A DNA stretch of 52,371 nucleotides from Streptomyces sp. CBMA123 (GCF_014596465.1 NZ_MECK01000268.1:1-52371); one strand, 5' to 3'; shown: positions 40,703 through 48,956, numbered from the stretch's first letter. The notes: generated by a model from the letters alone, not told the origin. Program-made: numbers and translations.

Positions 40703-41902
40703 ATGCCCACCCGACAGCACGTCGAGATCCTGCCCCCGCACCCGCTCAGGGCCGGCTACGACCGCACCCTGGAACGGGGCTCGATCGCCGACCAGTTCCA
40801 GCAGCGCCTGGAACCCGCCCACTTCAACCCGGCCTACCTCACCGCCCTGACCGAACGCGTCGAGGCCGCCCTGCGCCGCGACCCCGCCGACGAGGCCATG
40901 CGCTGGCGCCTGGCCTGCCTCCTGCTGCAGAACAACGCCACCGCGGCCGCCGTCGAACGCGCCGACCAGCTGCTCACCGGCGCCACCCTCCCGCAGGCCC
41001 GCCGCCTGGCCGACCTCGTCACCGCGATCCGCAGCCGAGCGGGCCGGCCGCGCACCGGCCGCCGCGTCACCCGCGTCAACTGGTCGATCAACAACCGCTG
41101 CCCCATGTCCTGCCATGGCTGCTACAACCCCTTCGCCACCGAGCAGATCGATCTCGGCCAGGCCAAGCACATCCTCGACAAACTCGCCGCGCACGGCACC
41201 ACCGACCTGATCCTCGCCGGCGGCGACCCGCTGCTGTGGCCCCCGATCTTTGACGTGATCGACCACGCCACCGCCACCGGCATCAACACCGCCCTCGACA
41301 CCACCGGCTACACCCTCGATGCCGCCAAGCTCACCCGGCTCCGGCCGCTCTCCACCCTGCGCCTGCCGCTGGACGCCGTCACGCCGGAGGTGCAGCGCGC
41401 CTTCCGCCGCAGCTCGGACGCGAACCTCCTTCAGGTCCTGCTGGACTCCCTCGCCCTGTGCGACCGCGAGGGCTTCGACCGGGTCCGCGTCCACACCGTC
41501 GCCAGCGCCAGGAACCTCCACCAGCTCAAGGACATCGCCGCCGAGGTCTTCTCCCACCCTTGCGTCGTCCAGTGGGTCGTTTTCCAGTGGTGGGGCCGGC
41601 GCGCCTCGCCCGCCACGACCCGCGCGCTCAGCGTGGACACCCACGCCGTCCGCAGCGCCGTCGAGGCGATCCGGCTGGACCACCCCGGCCGGGACATCAT
41701 CCTTGCTGAGACCGCCGACCGGGAACTGCTGAACTGGATGATCCAGTCCTCCGGGCAGGTCGTCACCTTCGGCTCCGGCCCCGAGGAGGAGTTCATCCTC
41801 GGCAACCTCCTCACCGACCAGGTCGAGGACATCCTCACCCACCCGATCCTTGACTTCGACGCCATGTCCCGCGGAGTCCCCGTCACCCCCGGCCCCCAGT
41901 AG
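40703..41902 (+). CDS. Radical SAM protein with helical N-terminal extension
   Basis: This 399-residue enzyme has a helical, TPR-like N-terminal extension (to about 115), then the radical SAM barrel: VNWSINNRC133-PMS-C137-HG-C140-YNP binds the 4Fe-4S cluster and SAM, followed by TDLILAGGDPLLWPPIFDVI (GGDP motif). The C-terminal part (VQWVVFQWWGRRASP...FILGNLLTDQVEDIL) is short and has no further Cys, so no auxiliary cluster. Last gene of the operon; it probably carries out the key unusual step. A weak resemblance of layout to viperin-type enzymes was noted but is unproven. Confidence 0.85.
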   Translation: MPTRQHVEILPPHPLRAGYDRTLERGSIADQFQQRLEPAHFNPAYLTALTERVEAALRRDPADEAMRWRLACLLLQNNATAAAVERADQLLTGATLPQARRLADLVTAIRSRAGRPRTGRRVTRVNWSINNRCPMSCHGCYNPFATEQIDLGQAKHILDKLAAHGTTDLILAGGDPLLWPPIFDVIDHATATGINTALDTTGYTLDAAKLTRLRPLSTLRLPLDAVTPEVQRAFRRSSDANLLQVLLDSLALCDREGFDRVRVHTVASARNLHQLKDIAAEVFSHPCVVQWVVFQWWGRRASPATTRALSVDTHAVRSAVEAIRLDHPGRDIILAETADRELLNWMIQSSGQVVTFGSGPEEEFILGNLLTDQVEDILTHPILDFDAMSRGVPVTPGPQ

Positions 41903-41947
41903 GCCCGGGCACTCGGCAGGTCGCGCAGCAGTCCCGAGAAGACCGGG

Positions 41948-41987
41948 CAGGGGCTCCAGCAGGCCTACTCACCTGCTGGAGCCCCTG
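41948..41987 (+). terminator. Perfect 16-bp-stem operon terminator
   Basis: CAGGGGCTCCAGCAGG and CCTGCTGGAGCCCCTG pair perfectly around an eight-base loop, 46 bases after the radical SAM gene. Confidence 0.85.
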
Positions 41988-42162
41988 GTGTTGGTGCGGC
42001 GCCGGATTCGCTCGGAGAGTTCGGGACTCGGACCGCGGCTCCGGCAGGGCCAGCAGGCTCACCCGGAAGGGCGGTTGATCGCAACCCGATACGCGCCCTG
42101 GTGCCGAGGTCCCACGCCCCGTCGTCCAACGGTCGGGGTGACCGGCCCGCCGGGGCCGGCGG

Positions 42163-42411
42163 TCACCGGTCGGGCCCGCCCGGACGGGCCCCGGCCCGCG
42201 AGGCGTCGAGCAGGGTGCGCAGCTGCGCGGTGTGGACGCGCAGCAGGCGCACCGCGCGGTCGGTGCCGCCGGGCAGGAAAGGCAGGACGACCAGGGCCGG
42301 GACGGCGGCCAGCACGGTGAGCAGCAGCAGCGGCGTCAGCAGGGCGACCAGCAGCACCCGTTGGGTGGTGCGGCCGGCCGGCGACAGGAAGGGCAGGGCG
42401 GGCAGGTGCAC
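42163..42411 (-). CDS. Small membrane protein
   Basis: GTG 42411 is chosen for the GAGGAG site nine bases upstream; the product has 82 residues (VHLPALPFLSPAGRTTQRVL LVALLTPLLLLTVLAAVPAL VVLPFL...). One long or two short hydrophobic helices are followed by a basic cytosolic tail (RAVRLLRVHTAQLRTLLDAS). Divergent from the XRE/TPR gene and sharing its palindrome-bearing spacer. Family not recognised. Confidence 0.55.
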   Translation of the reverse strand: MHLPALPFLSPAGRTTQRVLLVALLTPLLLLTVLAAVPALVVLPFLPGGTDRAVRLLRVHTAQLRTLLDASRAGARPGGPDR

Positions 42412-42530
42412 GGCGGGTCTCCTCGCGGTGGTGGCGGTGCGGGTGGCGAGGAGGAATCTGGCACCGGTCCGGTTGATCCGCCCCTGTCCGGGGCGTTGCG
42501 GCAGGTAAGGTCCGGACAACGGCCGGGATG

Positions 42531-42548
42531 GTCCGGGACGTCCCGGAC
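42531..42548. promoter_or_regulatory. 18-base palindrome GTCCGGGACGTCCCGGAC
   Basis: This perfect palindrome lies 31 bases before the XRE/TPR gene start, with another CCGGACAAC just upstream and one overlapping its right end. A related palindrome, GGTTGTCCGGGACAACC, occurs inside the gene at 43487-43503. A self-regulatory operator is inferred. Confidence 0.55.
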
Positions 42549-42578
42549 AACTCCGGGGGCGCGGGCGGGGGTTGGGGC

Positions 42579-44225
42579 ATGGGCAGGCCGTGGGGGCCGA
42601 TCCGGGCGCAGAGCGCCGAGGGCCGGGAGCTGGCGGGCTTCCTGCGCGCCCTGGTGGACGCCAGCGGCCTGACGATGACCGCGATCGCCGGGGGGATCAG
42701 CTGGTCCAAGACCCAGGTCGGCTCCTACCTGGCCGGCAGTCAGCTGCCCGAGCAGGACTTCGTCCTCGCCCTGGTCGCGGCCACCGTGGCGGAACCGAGG
42801 CTGCGCGAACGCCGCCGGACCGAGGCGCTCACCCGCCTGCGGGCGGCCGAACACCCGGCACCCGAACGCAAGCCCGCCCAGACCCCGGCCGGCCACGTTC
42901 CGGCGGGCGGGGGGTACGCCGTGGAACTGGCCGAGGCCCGCCGGCAGCAGCTCGACACCTACGACCGGCTCACCCGGTCACTGGAACAGCAGGCCGTCCT
43001 GGAACGCACCGCCCACAACTCCGCGCAGCTGGTGATGGCCCTGCTCTACATGATCACCAAGCTGGAGCAGCGCGTCGACGGCCTCTGCGCCGAACGCGAC
43101 GAACTGCGCGGTCAGGGCCAGGCGCATGAACTGGAACAGGCCCAGCGGCAGTTGGAACGCGCCCTGGACCAGGAACGGCGGGCCCAGGAGGAACTACGGC
43201 GGGCCCAGGAGAAGCAGCGCCGGGCGGAGGAACTCGCCGCCCGGGTGCAGCACCTGGTGCGGCAGCTGACCGACGAACTCGACCGGCTGCGGGCGGGCGA
43301 CCCGGACCCGCAGGCCGACGAACCGCGCCAGGCGGCCGAGGTGGTGCCCGCCGCGGGCGCCGGCGACCCGGTCGGCGACGACATCGAGCAGGCGCTCGCC
43401 AAGGCGGCGGCCGTCAACGACGCGGACGGGGAGGCGATCGAGCGGGTCAGCGAGGAGCTGGGGGAGGAGAGCCCGCGGGTTGTCCCGGTTGTCCGGGACA
43501 ACCTGACCTACCGGGACAACCTCACGACCGGCGGCGACGCCGCCCGGGCAGTGATCCGGGCCAGGGCCGCAGAGGCGGCCCTCCTGGGCCCGGGCCGTGC
43601 GGCCGTGCGGCGGTGGGAACTGCTCGTCGCGGACGCCATCCGCATGCTCGGCCCCGACGACCCCGAGACCCTGGCCGTCTACGGCAACCATGCCGGAGTC
43701 GTCGGGGCCGGCGGCGACCACGCCTGGGCGGTCCAGCTGTATGAGGACCTGGTCGACCGTTGTGAACAGGTCCTGGGGCCGAACCACCGTGAGAGCCTGG
43801 TCGCCCGCAACGGACACGCCCTCAATCTGGGGAACCTCGGGCGCCACGCGGAAGCCGCCAAGCTGCTCGAACCCCTGATCGACGACTGCGCGCGGGAGCT
43901 GGGGCCGGGCCACCCGGAGACTCTGATCGCCCGCAACAACCAAGCCTTCAACATCGGGTATGCGGGCCACTGGGGCCGTGCCGCGTACTACTTCGAAACG
44001 CTGCTCCGTGACCGCCGGCTGGTGCTGGGGCCCGACGACCCGGACACTCTCACCACCCGCAGCAACCACGCCTACTGCGTCGCTCGCGCCGAGGGCGCCG
44101 CCGAGGCCATCCGGCTCTTCGACGCCCTCGTCCTCGACTGCGTCCAACTGCTGGGCCCCGACCACCCCGAGACCCTCGCCGCCCGCCGCCACCGGGCCGA
44201 GCTGAGCCGCCCGGGCGGACGCTAG
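42579..44225 (+). CDS. XRE-type regulator with coiled coil and TPR domain
   Basis: ATG 42579 (MGRPWGPIRAQSAEGRELAG F) gives 548 residues. Order: helix-turn-helix (ELAGFLRALVDASGLTMTAI followed by AGGISWSKTQVGSYLAGSQL P), a long Glu/Arg-rich coiled coil (about 120-245), then at least five tetratricopeptide repeats of the LGPDHPETL type (about 340-540). There is no NB-ARC ATPase between them, unlike SARP/AfsR proteins. Probably a DNA-binding regulator whose TPR part senses a peptide or protein. Its TAG overlaps the convergent gene's stop in a CTAG. Confidence 0.8.
   Translation: MGRPWGPIRAQSAEGRELAGFLRALVDASGLTMTAIAGGISWSKTQVGSYLAGSQLPEQDFVLALVAATVAEPRLRERRRTEALTRLRAAEHPAPERKPAQTPAGHVPAGGGYAVELAEARRQQLDTYDRLTRSLEQQAVLERTAHNSAQLVMALLYMITKLEQRVDGLCAERDELRGQGQAHELEQAQRQLERALDQERRAQEELRRAQEKQRRAEELAARVQHLVRQLTDELDRLRAGDPDPQADEPRQAAEVVPAAGAGDPVGDDIEQALAKAAAVNDADGEAIERVSEELGEESPRVVPVVRDNLTYRDNLTTGGDAARAVIRARAAEAALLGPGRAAVRRWELLVADAIRMLGPDDPETLAVYGNHAGVVGAGGDHAWAVQLYEDLVDRCEQVLGPNHRESLVARNGHALNLGNLGRHAEAAKLLEPLIDDCARELGPGHPETLIARNNQAFNIGYAGHWGRAAYYFETLLRDRRLVLGPDDPDTLTTRSNHAYCVARAEGAAEAIRLFDALVLDCVQLLGPDHPETLAARRHRAELSRPGGR
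43487..43503. promoter_or_regulatory. Intragenic palindrome GGTTGTCCGGGACAACC
   Basis: This perfect 17-base palindrome lies within the XRE/TPR gene, in codons for PVVRDNL, flanked by further GGTTGTCC and GGGACAACC half sites (43479-43525). It resembles the promoter palindrome and could be an internal operator or roadblock. Confidence 0.4.
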
Positions 44226-45007
44226 CCCGCCCGCACCGCCCCCACCACCGCCGACAGGTCCCGCTCGGCGATCGACGGATCCGCCAGCAGCACCTGGCGG
44301 GCCGCCGCCAGCACCGGGCCGCCGCCCGCCAGGGCGAGGTCCTTGGCCGCCAGCCGCACCGGGAAGTCCGACTCCGTGCTGCGCGCCCGGGCCACCACCC
44401 CCGCGAGCGGCCCGGCCGCCAGCACCTCCAGGGCCTCCTCCTGCGGAACGCCCAACTCCTCGGCCACCGCGACCACTTCACTCAGCGCGGTGACGGATGC
44501 CACGATCGCGCCCATCACCACGACCTTCAGTGCCGCCCCCGTACCCGGGCCGCCGCAGCGCCGCACCCGCCCGAGGTGGGCCAGGACGGGTTCGGCGCGG
44601 TCCAGGTCGGCGTCCTCGCCGCCCGCGTAGACGACCAGGTCGCCGCCGGCCGCCGGGCCCACGCTGCCGAGCACCGGGGCGTCCACCAGGGCGACGCCGC
44701 CGGGCAGTTGGGCGCGCAGGCCGGCGACGGCCCGCGGGCCGATCGAGGACATGTCGATCCACAGGGTGCCCGGGGCCAGGTGGGCGGTGAACCGCCCGGC
44801 GACCTCGGCCGCGGCCTGCGGGTCGGACAGCATCGTGACGACGACGCCGGCCCCCGCCACGGCATCGGCCGGGCTCGCGGCCTCGGTGAGGCCCCCGGCG
44901 CGGCCGGGGGTGCGGTTCCAGACGGTCAGCGGGTGGCCGGCGGCGGCGAGGCGGCGGGCCATCGGCAGCCCCATCCGGCCCAGGCCCAGAAAGGCGATCT
45001 TTTCCAT
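44222..45007 (-). CDS. NAD(P)-dependent beta-hydroxyacid dehydrogenase
   Basis: ATG 45007 (MEKIAFLGLGRMGLPMARRL) gives 261 residues, a complete member of the 6PGDH/3-hydroxyisobutyrate dehydrogenase family: GLGRMG dinucleotide site, WNRTPGRA, DMSSIGPRAVAGL, DAPVLGSVGPAAGGDLVVYA GG and the catalytic Lys in GTGAALKVVVMG. Substrate may be a hydroxy acid, a semialdehyde or an imine. Divergent from a LysR regulator that probably controls it. Its stop shares CTAG (44222-44225) with the convergent XRE/TPR gene. Confidence 0.88.
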   Translation of the reverse strand: MEKIAFLGLGRMGLPMARRLAAAGHPLTVWNRTPGRAGGLTEAASPADAVAGAGVVVTMLSDPQAAAEVAGRFTAHLAPGTLWIDMSSIGPRAVAGLRAQLPGGVALVDAPVLGSVGPAAGGDLVVYAGGEDADLDRAEPVLAHLGRVRRCGGPGTGAALKVVVMGAIVASVTALSEVVAVAEELGVPQEEALEVLAAGPLAGVVARARSTESDFPVRLAAKDLALAGGGPVLAAARQVLLADPSIAERDLSAVVGAVRAG

Positions 45008-45054
45008 GGCCGCCACGCTAGGCAGCATCGAGCCAGGCGACCAGCGAATGTCTC

Positions 45055-45069
45055 GCATGGTAGTCATGC
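45055..45069. promoter_or_regulatory. LysR-type site GCATG-N5-CATGC
   Basis: This inverted repeat lies immediately before the LysR start, in the 65-base spacer shared with the divergent dehydrogenase gene, as expected for the autoregulatory site of LysR proteins. Confidence 0.5.
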
Positions 45070-45072
45070 GGA

Positions 45073-45990
45073 ATGGACATGGCTTGGCTGGACGTCTTCC
45101 GCACCGTCGCGCACCTCGGCTCCTTCACCGCTGCCGGGGAGCGGCTGGGCTTCACCCAGTCCGCGATATCCCGCCAGATCGCCACCCTGGAAGGCGAGTT
45201 GGGCGTTCCGCTGTTCGACCGGCTGGCCCGCGGGGTGCGGCTGACCGACCACGGACGCGCACTGCTCCCGCACGCCGAAGCCCTGCTGGAACGCCTCGAC
45301 ACCACCCGGCGCGACCTCGTCGCCCTCACCGAACTGGATGCCGGACGCCTGCGGGTGGGCGCCTTCGACAGTGCCAACGCCGAACTCGTCCCCAGCGCCC
45401 TCGCCGCCTTCCGCGCCGCCCACCCGCAGGTCGAGATCACCCTCACCGAAGGCCTCACCGCCCACCTGCTGGACCGGCTCGCCGAGGGCGCCATCGACCT
45501 CGCCGTGGTCGCCTCCTACGCCGAGAACCCACAAGACGCCTACGACACCGACCAGTTCGACCTTCATCCGCTGCTGGACGACCCCGTCCTGGTCGCCCTG
45601 CCCCGCGGCCACCGGCTCGCCGGCCGACGCCGCCTGCGACTGGCCGAACTCGCCGACGAATCCTGGATCGCCGCCCGCCGCCACCCCGAATCCACCCTCC
45701 TCGCCGCCTGCCTGCGCAGCGGCTTCCAGCCCCGGATCGAGTACGCCGTCGGCGCCTGGACCGCCAAACTCGGCCTGGTCGCCGCCGGCCTGGGCCCCAC
45801 CCTCATCCCCTCCCTGGCCGCCCGCGCCGTCCGCCCCGACATCGCCCTGATCCCCCTCCACCCCCAGGACACCCCCGTCCGGCACGTGTGCACCGCCACC
45901 CGCCGCGGACAGCGGACCCCGCCCGCGGCCGAGGGCTTCACCGCCTTCCTGCGGGCGGGGGCGAACCGGGTGTCCGGGGCGGAGCGTTGA
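45073..45990 (+). CDS. LysR-family transcriptional regulator
   Basis: This 305-residue protein has the LysR helix-turn-helix (WLDVFRTVAHLGSFTAAGER LGFTQSAISRQIATLEGELG VPLFDR) and a full periplasmic-binding-like effector domain (GRLRVGAFDSANAELVPSAL AAFRAAHPQVEITLTEG...LAVVASYAENPQ...GLGPTLIPSLA). Divergent from the beta-hydroxyacid dehydrogenase gene, which is its likely target; an inverted repeat lies between them. Confidence 0.92.
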   Translation: MDMAWLDVFRTVAHLGSFTAAGERLGFTQSAISRQIATLEGELGVPLFDRLARGVRLTDHGRALLPHAEALLERLDTTRRDLVALTELDAGRLRVGAFDSANAELVPSALAAFRAAHPQVEITLTEGLTAHLLDRLAEGAIDLAVVASYAENPQDAYDTDQFDLHPLLDDPVLVALPRGHRLAGRRRLRLAELADESWIAARRHPESTLLAACLRSGFQPRIEYAVGAWTAKLGLVAAGLGPTLIPSLAARAVRPDIALIPLHPQDTPVRHVCTATRRGQRTPPAAEGFTAFLRAGANRVSGAER

Positions 45991-46202
45991 CCGAGCTGCC
46001 GCGCCGCCGCCTCCACCGCCTGGGCCGGCAGCACCGCGATCGTCATCGGCCCCACCCCAGGCCGCTCCCCGGTGGTACTCCACCCCAGCGCCGGCCGCGG
46101 CCCGCTCCTGCCCTGACCGAGGCGTGGCCCGACGGCGCTCGAACCCCTGGCCGGGCGGTAACTCGCTGGCGGGGGAGAGATGTTGCGGGTGATGATGCGC
46201 GG

Positions 46203-46784
46203 ATGGCAACCGAGCGACCCGAGCGACCCGAGCGACCTGAGCGATGGACCCAGGCGAGCGTCTACCCCGACATGTGGGCGGACCCGGACGAGGACCCGCG
46301 CAACAGCGAAGGGCCCGCCCCGGACGGCGAACTGGCCACCCTGGAGGACTACCTGACCAACTACCGCCTCACCCTGCGGATGAAGTGCGAGGGACTGGAC
46401 GCTGAACAGCTGGCCCGGCGCTCGGTGCCGCCGTCGACCATGTCACTGCTCGGCCTGGTGCGGCACCTGGCCGAGGTGGAACGCGACTGGCGGGGCTGGA
46501 TCCGCGACGGCGAGCCGCTGCCCAAGCTGTACGGCGCGCGCGACGCCGACTTCGACGGCGCGGTCGCCGACCCGGCCGTGGTGGCGGCCGCCTGGCGGGA
46601 CCTGGAGAGCGAACAGGCCGCACTGGACACCGAGTTGGCCGCCCACCCGGATCTGGGGACGCGGCTCGGCAAGCAGGGCGTCGCGGTCCGCGAGCTGTGG
46701 GTGCACCGCGTCGAGGAGTACGCCCGTCACTGCGGCCACGCCGACCTGCTGCGCGAGTGCGTGGACGGCCGGGTCGGCCAGTGA
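46203..46784 (+). CDS. DinB/DUF664-family protein
   Basis: ATG 46203 gives 193 residues. After a PERPERPER repeat encoded by a tandem CGACCCGAG, the four-helix DinB fold is clear: LEDYLTNYRLTLRMKCEGLD AEQLARRSVPPSTMSLLGLV RHLAEVERDWRGW...VRELWVHRVEEYARHCGHAD LLRECVDGRVG. The three metal-binding His of DinB proteins (RHLAEVER, HRVEEYARHCGH) are present. These are probably small thiol-dependent or metal enzymes in the cytosol. Confidence 0.85.
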   Translation: MATERPERPERPERWTQASVYPDMWADPDEDPRNSEGPAPDGELATLEDYLTNYRLTLRMKCEGLDAEQLARRSVPPSTMSLLGLVRHLAEVERDWRGWIRDGEPLPKLYGARDADFDGAVADPAVVAAAWRDLESEQAALDTELAAHPDLGTRLGKQGVAVRELWVHRVEEYARHCGHADLLRECVDGRVGQ

Positions 46785-46811
46785 CGGGTGCCGGTGCCGG
46801 TGCCGGCGCCC

Positions 46812-46932
46812 GGGCGGACGCCCGGCAGGTGGCGTCGGCCGGTGGCAGGGCGCCGGTCGACAGGTAGGCGTCGACGGCCTGTCGGGCGCAGGTGCTGTAG
46901 CCGTCGAGGTGGACCGTGTGGACCCGGCCGGG
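46812..46932 (-). pseudogene. Second TAP-like hydrolase C-terminal remnant
   Basis: On the minus strand the frame reads GRVHTVHLDGYSTCARQAVD AYLSTGALPPADATCRA, the Cys-bracketed tail of tripeptidyl-aminopeptidase-like secreted hydrolases. The catalytic His region is damaged (usual GHG missing) and no stop follows in frame. No other part of the enzyme is nearby. It parallels the remnant at 36151-36312. Confidence 0.5.
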
Positions 46933-47038
46933 GGTACGGGGGGGCCGCGGGGTCGGTGCTCGACGGGCCGGTGCGGGCAGGGTGTGGAACGGTGGAAGAC
47001 CGGGGGAGAGCCGGGGGCCGGTTGCGAGAGGAGTCGCC

Positions 47039-47116
47039 ATGTCGTCGAAGCGCCGCCGCAAGAAGAAGGCCCGGGCCAGGCGCGGGGCCAACCACGGCCG
47101 CCGCCCCCAGTGCTGA
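47039..47116 (+). CDS. Probable 50S ribosomal protein bL37
   Basis: This gene encodes 25 residues, MSSKRRRKKKARARRGANHG RRPQC. A strong AGAGGAG site lies seven bases before ATG 47039 and a 20-bp-stem terminator follows. The extremely basic start, then ANHG(K/R)RP, matches the tiny actinobacterial bL37 protein seen in mycobacterial large ribosomal subunits. It would lie in the 23S rRNA core. The identification is from memory of the family pattern. Its size hides it from ordinary gene finding. Confidence 0.72.
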   Translation: MSSKRRRKKKARARRGANHGRRPQC

Positions 47117-47133
47117 GCGGCTGAACGGCCGGG

Positions 47134-47176
47134 CCGTACGGCCCCGCGTCCGAGCGTCGGAGGCGGGGCCGTACGG
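47134..47176. terminator. 20-bp-stem bidirectional terminator
   Basis: The arms 47134-47153 and 47157-47176 (CCGTACGGCCCCGC...GCGGGGCCGTACGG) pair with one mismatch around a three-base loop. It lies between the bL37 gene and the convergent sigma-factor operon. Confidence 0.8.
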
Positions 47177-48490
47177 TCACCCTGCGTTGTCGAGCGCGGC
47201 CGCCTTGCGCAGCAGCACCGCCCGCTCCCGGGCGTTGCGGCACAGTCGGGCGGCCAGTTCCAGCTCGGCCCGGGCCTCGGTGCTGCGGCCGAGCCGGGCC
47301 AGCAGTTCGCCGCGCACCCCCGGCAGCAGGTGCGAGCCGGACAGGCGGCCGGAGACGGCCAGATCGTCGACCAGGGACAGCGCCGGCAGCGGCCCCTCGG
47401 CCATCGCGACGGCCACCGCCCGGTTGAGCTCGACCACCGGGGACGGCGCCACCCGGCCCAGCGCCTCGTACAGCAGCACGATCCGCTCCCAGTCGGTGTC
47501 CGCCACCGAGGGCGCCGCCGCGTGGCAGGCGCCGATCGCGGCCTGCAGGCCGTACGGGCCCAGGCCCCGCCCCAGGGCCGCGGCCCGGCCCAGCGCGGCC
47601 AGGGCGCGGCGGATCGCGGAGTGGTCCCAGCGGCGCCGGTCCTGGTCCTCCAGGAGCACCGCCTCCCCGTCCGGCCCGGTGCGGGCCGGGAAGCGCGAGG
47701 CGGTCAGCTCGAACAGGGCGAGCTGCCCGTGCACCTCCGGTTCGTCGGGCAGCAGGGCGGCCAGCATCCGGGCCAGCCGGACGGCCTCGTAGGCGAGGTC
47801 GGGGCGCAGCAGGTCCTCGCCGGCCGTCGCCGTCGAGCCCTCCGTGAAGATCACGTACAGCACGCTCAGGACGGCGCCCAGCCGGGTGCGCCGCTCCTGC
47901 GGGGGCGGCAGCTCGAACGGGACGTGCGCGGCGGCGATGGTCTTCTTGGCGCGGGTGATCCGGGCCTGCACGGTGGGCACCGGCACCAGGAACGCCCGGG
48001 CGATCTCCTCGCTGGACAGGCCGCCCACCACGCGCAGGGTGAGCGCCACCCGGGCCTCGGGGGAGAGCACCGGGTGGCAGGCGGTGAACATCAGGGCGAG
48101 GACGTCGTCGTCGACCCGGTCCGGATCGAACGGCAGGTCCGGCTGCGGCGCCGGGGTGCCCGCCGCGCCGGTGCTGAACTCGCCCTCGGCGAGCGGGCCC
48201 GCGAGCGCGGTGTAGCGCTCGTCCAGCGCCGAGGCGCGGCGGAAGGCGTCGACGGCCCGGCGCCGGGCGGTGGTCAGCAGCCAGCCCACCGGGCTGGCCG
48301 GGGCGCCGTCGCGCGCCCAGCCGACCAGGGCCTCCGCCAGCGCCTCCTGGGCGACGTCCTCGGCGAGGGCGAAGTCCCCGGTGTAGCGGGCCAGCGCGCC
48401 CACGATCCGCGCGGACTCGATCCGCCAGACGGCCTCGACGGCCCGCCGGGCGGCCTCGGCGCCCGGCGGACCGTCGGTGGCTGCGGGCAT
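47177..48490 (-). CDS. ECF42-type RNA polymerase sigma factor
   Basis: ATG 48490 (MPAATDGPPG) overlaps the YCII stop (TGATG); the product has 437 residues. Region 2 is ARIVGALARYTGDFALAEDV AQEALAEALVGW...PVGWLLTTARRRAVDAFRR, and region 4 is LSPEARVALTLRVVGGLSSE EIARAFLVPVPTVQARITRA KK. The long C-terminal extension (TPR-like helices, LRPDLAYEAVRLARMLAALL PDEPEVHGQLALFELTASR) is the mark of group ECF42, whose members are encoded with DGPF/YCII proteins, as here, and need that extension instead of an anti-sigma factor. Expected target motif is seen upstream of the operon. Confidence 0.92.
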   Translation of the reverse strand: MPAATDGPPGAEAARRAVEAVWRIESARIVGALARYTGDFALAEDVAQEALAEALVGWARDGAPASPVGWLLTTARRRAVDAFRRASALDERYTALAGPLAEGEFSTGAAGTPAPQPDLPFDPDRVDDDVLALMFTACHPVLSPEARVALTLRVVGGLSSEEIARAFLVPVPTVQARITRAKKTIAAAHVPFELPPPQERRTRLGAVLSVLYVIFTEGSTATAGEDLLRPDLAYEAVRLARMLAALLPDEPEVHGQLALFELTASRFPARTGPDGEAVLLEDQDRRRWDHSAIRRALAALGRAAALGRGLGPYGLQAAIGACHAAAPSVADTDWERIVLLYEALGRVAPSPVVELNRAVAVAMAEGPLPALSLVDDLAVSGRLSGSHLLPGVRGELLARLGRSTEARAELELAARLCRNARERAVLLRKAAALDNAG

Positions 48491-48909
48491 CAGAGCTGGC
48501 CGGTCCGCTCGCGCCACGCCCGCTCCTTGACGATCCACTCGTTGTCCTGCGGGAACTCCTCGATGCCCGGTACCCGGCGCACCTCGCACTTGGAACCGGG
48601 CAGCGCCGGCAGCCGCTTGGCCCACTCCACGGCCTCCTCCTTCGAGGTGACGTCGATCAGGTAGAAGCCGCCGAACAGCTCCTTCGTCTCCCCGTACGGG
48701 CCGTCGGTGACCACCGGCGTCTCCCCGTCGAAGTCGACCACCACGCCCTGCGACGGGTCGTCCAGCCCCTCGGCGGCCACCAGCACGCCCGCCCGGATCA
48801 GCTCCTCGTTGAAGCGGCCCACGGTCTCGAGCATCTCCTCGAACGGCGTCTCCATCATCTTCGCCATGGACTCGTCCGTGCCCCGCATGATCAGCATGTA
48901 CTTCGCCAT
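48490..48909 (-). CDS. YCII/DGPF-family protein
   Basis: ATG 48909 follows GGAGGTTGAG; the product has 139 residues. The YCII fold is plain: YMLIMRGTDESMAKM, VLVAAEGLDDPSQGVVVDFD, and VTDGPYGETKELFGGFYLID VTSKEEAVEWAKRLP with the DGP motif that names the group. Such proteins are the usual partners and targets of ECF42 sigma factors; their own activity is not known. First gene of the two-gene operon, translationally coupled to the sigma gene. Confidence 0.93.
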   Translation of the reverse strand: MAKYMLIMRGTDESMAKMMETPFEEMLETVGRFNEELIRAGVLVAAEGLDDPSQGVVVDFDGETPVVTDGPYGETKELFGGFYLIDVTSKEEAVEWAKRLPALPGSKCEVRRVPGIEEFPQDNEWIVKERAWRERTGQL

Positions 48910-48956
48910 CTCAACCTCCTCCACGGGGGGCCGCCTGCCGACCCTCTCCAACCCAA

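Noticed and set aside
45991..46110. Frame reading AWAGSTAIVIGPTPGRSPVV LHPSAGRGPLLP, which looks like a protein C-terminus
   Set aside because: Only about 40 residues, no recognisable family, no upstream part; kept out of the feature list as too weak.
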